Assembly: GCA_028821035.1 (NCBI GenBank)
Contig: JAPPHP010000206.1
Location: 1 to 7,032, forward strand
Length of the DNA: 7,032 nt
Direction: 5' to 3'
Source: Gammaproteobacteria bacterium
GTDB taxonomy: Bacteria; Pseudomonadota; Gammaproteobacteria; Pseudomonadales; Azotimanducaceae
The notes below the pieces were generated by a model. The model searched no databases. It was not told the origin of the DNA and saw nothing but the letters and a program-made list of their open reading frames with translations. Every line of letters begins with the position of its first letter. Position 1 is the first letter of the stretch. This document shows, piece after piece, positions 4,937 through 7,032 of the stretch. A program made the translations under genes and the position numbers.

Positions 4937-6433
4937 GTGCGACGTCTGTCGGCCGGCGCGGGAGTACTGCTCGCGGCGCTTGCCCTTGTCGGCTGCCAGG
5001 GCCTGCCACGCGCCGAGCCGGTCTCCACACCGACCGACACCGCCCGCCTGTTCGAGGACCTGAAGGCATCGCCCGCGGTCCTGCAGGCCTTCCTGCGGGC
5101 AATGCCGAAGGGCGGCGACCTGCACAACCACCTTTCCGGCGCGATCTACGTCGAGAACTACCTGCAGTGGGCCATCGAGGACGGCCTCTGCGTGGACCGC
5201 GAGCGGCTCGTGCTGCTCGACTGCCCGCCCGCAGGCGCCAATCCGGACGACGCCGGCGATGCCGTGGCGCCCGTCGCCGATGCCGTCCGCGACCGCGGGT
5301 TCTACGGCCGCCTCGTCGACGCCCTCTCGACACGCAACTACCGCCTCTACGGCAGAAGCGGTCACGATCAGTTCTTCTCCACGTTCGCCGCCTTCGGAGC
5401 GGCGACGCGCGGACGCTCCGGAGAGATGCTCGCCGAGGCGATGCGCCGCGCCGGCGCCCAGAACCTCCTCTACCTCGAACTGATGGTGTCACCGGGCATG
5501 GGTGCCGCCGCCGGCCTTGCGGCAGACCTGGACTGGGACGACGACCTCGGGCGCCTTCGCACCAGACTCGACGACGCCAGCCTCGACGCCATCGCGGCGG
5601 CCGTCCGGTCGGGGCTGACCGAGGTCGAGGGGGAGGCGCGCGCCGCGCTGGGCTGCGGAACGCCTGCCCCGGACCCCGGCTGCGGCGTCACGGTGCGGCT
5701 GCTGGCGCAGGCGATCCGGACGCTTCCGGCACCCCAGGTGTTCGCCCAACTCGTGTTGGGGTTCCGGCTGGCCGAAGCGGACGACCGCATCGTCGGCATC
5801 AACCTGGTCGCGCCCGAGGACGATCCCGTCGCGCTGCGCGACTACACGCGCCACATGCGCGCCGTGGCGTTCGCCTCCCGGGAAGCGCCGAACGCCGGCA
5901 TCGCGCTGCACGCCGGCGAACTGACGCTCGGCCTCGTACCGCCGGAAGCGCTGCGCTTCCACATCCGGGAGGCCGTCGAGATCGCCGGTGCGCACCGCAT
6001 CGGACACGGCACCGACGTACTCTACGAGGACGATCCGCGGGGCCTCCTGGACCTGCTGGCGCGCCGGGACGTGCTCGTCGAGATCAACCTGACGTCCAGC
6101 GACGTCATCCTCGGGGTCACGGGCGACGCCCATCCCTTTCCCGTGTACCGCGCCGCCGGCGTCGCCACGGCGCTGTCCACCGACGACGAGGGCGTGTCGC
6201 GCATCGACCTGACGCACGAGTACCTGCGCGCCGTCCTGACGTACGACCTGTCCTGGGCGGATGTGGTGGAGCTGTCCCGGAACAGCCTGCGGTACGCCTT
6301 CCTGGCGGAGGCGGACAAGACGGCACTGCTCGGGGAACTCGACCGCCGCCTCGCGATCTTCGAGCGGGAGGCGGGAGCCTTTCAGGATCTCGTGCCGCCA
6401 GGCTCCGTCCCGGCGCGCAGGGCGTCGAAGTGA
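4937..6433 (+). CDS. Adenosine deaminase-like lipoprotein
   Basis: Predicted to deaminate adenosine or a related purine nucleoside on the periplasmic or outer-membrane side. From a GTG start the protein has 498 residues. M-R-R then a hydrophobic stretch ends in the lipobox L-V-G-C (Cys20); the +2 residue is Gln, which favours outer-membrane sorting. Catalytic motifs of the deaminase family are complete by recalled alignment: H-N-H (His63, His65), L-H-A-G-E (His325, Glu328), R-I-G-H-G (His357) and S-T-D-D-E-G (Asp416, Asp417). It is longer than cytosolic bacterial Add (about 330 residues) owing to the leader and inserts around residues 85-135 and 190-255. The mature part has only four Cys besides Cys20, in two close pairs (85/96, 240/249), fitting disulfides. 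The GTG at 4937 gives a compact signal peptide, but its ribosome-binding site is weak, so translation may depend on the upstream gene 28 bases away. In-frame starts further upstream (GTG 4871, ATG 4709) lie inside the amidohydrolase gene and would bury the leader. Confidence 0.88.
   Translation: MRRLSAGAGVLLAALALVGCQGLPRAEPVSTPTDTARLFEDLKASPAVLQAFLRAMPKGGDLHNHLSGAIYVENYLQWAIEDGLCVDRERLVLLDCPPAGANPDDAGDAVAPVADAVRDRGFYGRLVDALSTRNYRLYGRSGHDQFFSTFAAFGAATRGRSGEMLAEAMRRAGAQNLLYLELMVSPGMGAAAGLAADLDWDDDLGRLRTRLDDASLDAIAAAVRSGLTEVEGEARAALGCGTPAPDPGCGVTVRLLAQAIRTLPAPQVFAQLVLGFRLAEADDRIVGINLVAPEDDPVALRDYTRHMRAVAFASREAPNAGIALHAGELTLGLVPPEALRFHIREAVEIAGAHRIGHGTDVLYEDDPRGLLDLLARRDVLVEINLTSSDVILGVTGDAHPFPVYRAAGVATALSTDDEGVSRIDLTHEYLRAVLTYDLSWADVVELSRNSLRYAFLAEADKTALLGELDRRLAIFEREAGAFQDLVPPGSVPARRASK
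6374..6406. repeat. Inverted repeat GGAGCCT / AGGCTCC at the convergent gene ends
   Basis: Perfect 7-base arms lie at 6374-6380 and 6400-6406 with a 19-base loop that includes the transglycosylase stop codon. The repeat sits inside the overlap zone of the two convergent genes. No T run follows on either strand, so it is not a standard intrinsic terminator, but it could stabilise the 3' ends of both transcripts. Confidence 0.3.
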
Positions 6434-7032
6434 TCGAGGTAGGCGCGGTACCGCTCCCGAATCTCGTCCACGTAGCGCACCGGCTCAGACCCCCGCACGT
6501 AGCCGTGCAGCGCCTGGCGCGCGTACTCCCGCTCGGAGAGGAGCAGCATGGCGTGCTCGACGTGATCGAACCAGCGCTCGGCGTCCCACCCCTTGATCGC
6601 GGCCAGCCGGCGCGCGTCCCGGACATGCCCTATGCCGGCGTTGTACGCGGCCAGCGCGAACCAGCGCTGCTCCGCGAGCGGTAGCGCCTCGAAGCGCTCC
6701 CGCGTCCAGGACAGGTACCGCACGCCGGCCTCGATGCCCCGGGCCGGGTCCGCCAGGGCATCGCTCTCGATCCCCACTTCCCGGGCCGTGCGCGGCAACA
6801 CCTGCATCAGCCCCCGCGCCCCCGCGAAGGACACCTCGCCCGGATCGAACCCGCTCTCCTGGTACATCTGGGACACCACCAGCCGCCAGTCGAACCCGTG
6901 CTCGGCCACCGCCGCCTTGACCAGTTCGTCGAACGGCGAGAGCCGCTCCCCGTCGATGCGATGCTGGCGCTGGCGCTGCATGCGCCGGTCGTTGCGGAAG
7001 TACTTGTTGCGCAGCACGTTGTACTCGTAGCC
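6382..7032 (-). CDS. MltF-like lytic transglycosylase, C-terminal part (5' end outside window)
   Basis: Minus-strand gene whose frame is still open at base 7032, reading G-Y-E-Y-N-V-L-R-N-K-Y-F from the edge; 216 residues lie in the window and the true start lies beyond. Numbered from the edge, Glu59 in M-Y-Q-E-S is the catalytic acid of the SLT/goose-lysozyme fold. It is followed by G-A-R-G-L-M-Q-V-L-P (the GLMQ motif at 74-77) and A-A-Y-N-A-G at 128-133, all hallmarks of family 1 transglycosylases, which cleave peptidoglycan to 1,6-anhydromuropeptides. The linker before the domain and the tail (H-G-Y-V-R-G-S-E-P-V) resemble MltF-type proteins, which carry an amino-acid-binding-protein-like domain in front; that part would be off-window. 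A GTG at 7015-7017 is unlikely to be the start, since the frame and the linker continue upstream of it. The stop at 6382-6384 lies inside the deaminase gene, giving a 52-base tail-to-tail overlap. Confidence 0.88.
   Translation of the reverse strand, partial: GYEYNVLRNKYFRNDRRMQRQRQHRIDGERLSPFDELVKAAVAEHGFDWRLVVSQMYQESGFDPGEVSFAGARGLMQVLPRTAREVGIESDALADPARGIEAGVRYLSWTRERFEALPLAEQRWFALAAYNAGIGHVRDARRLAAIKGWDAERWFDHVEHAMLLLSEREYARQALHGYVRGSEPVRYVDEIRERYRAYLDHFDALRAGTEPGGTRS

Noticed and set aside
2227..5127. Very long minus-strand open frame (about 966 codons) across the crotonase and amidohydrolase genes
   Set aside because: It is antisense to two genes with clear family motifs, its translation is low-complexity and rich in Arg, Ala, Gly, His and Asp, and long antisense frames are expected at this GC content.
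5167..6684. Plus-strand frame of 505 codons overlapping the deaminase and transglycosylase genes
   Set aside because: Frame-shifted shadow; the deaminase motifs are all in the other frame and the composition is Arg-rich.

Overview
The window is GC-rich (roughly 70% by eye) and fits a Gram-negative bacterium. The evidence is a lipoprotein signal peptide with a classic lipobox, an MltF-type lytic transglycosylase tail and gene types familiar from Gammaproteobacteria. That class is my best guess, made from family resemblance only. I see no tRNA, rRNA, CRISPR array, insertion sequence or phage gene.

Layout: bases 1-190 are a leader with a possible operator and a small tandem repeat. An NCS2-type nucleobase permease carrying an extra cytoplasmic domain resembling anti-sigma-factor kinases follows (191-1939). 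A 464-base gap (1940-2403) holds an antisense remnant of a phytanoyl-CoA dioxygenase gene, then a palindrome and a TTGACA hexamer just ahead of the next gene. Three co-directional, tightly spaced genes come next: a crotonase-fold protein (2404-3228), a D-aminoacylase-like amidohydrolase (3265-4908) and an adenosine deaminase-like lipoprotein (4937-6433). The last gene, on the minus strand and running off the right edge, is the C-terminal part of a lytic transglycosylase. It converges on the deaminase gene and the two reading frames overlap by 52 bases.

How they may work together: the outer-membrane or periplasmic deaminase would turn adenosine (or a related nucleoside) into inosine outside the cytoplasm, and the permease would take up bases. 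This suggests scavenging of nucleic-acid debris, although no nucleoside phosphorylase or hydrolase is present to link the two steps. The crotonase and amidohydrolase look like a co-transcribed catabolic pair of unknown substrate; several expected active-site residues are replaced in each. The transglycosylase is an unrelated cell-wall enzyme.

No clear new multi-gene system is visible. The best leads are the permease with its degenerate kinase-like tail and altered substrate-site residues, and the unusual active sites of the crotonase and amidohydrolase.
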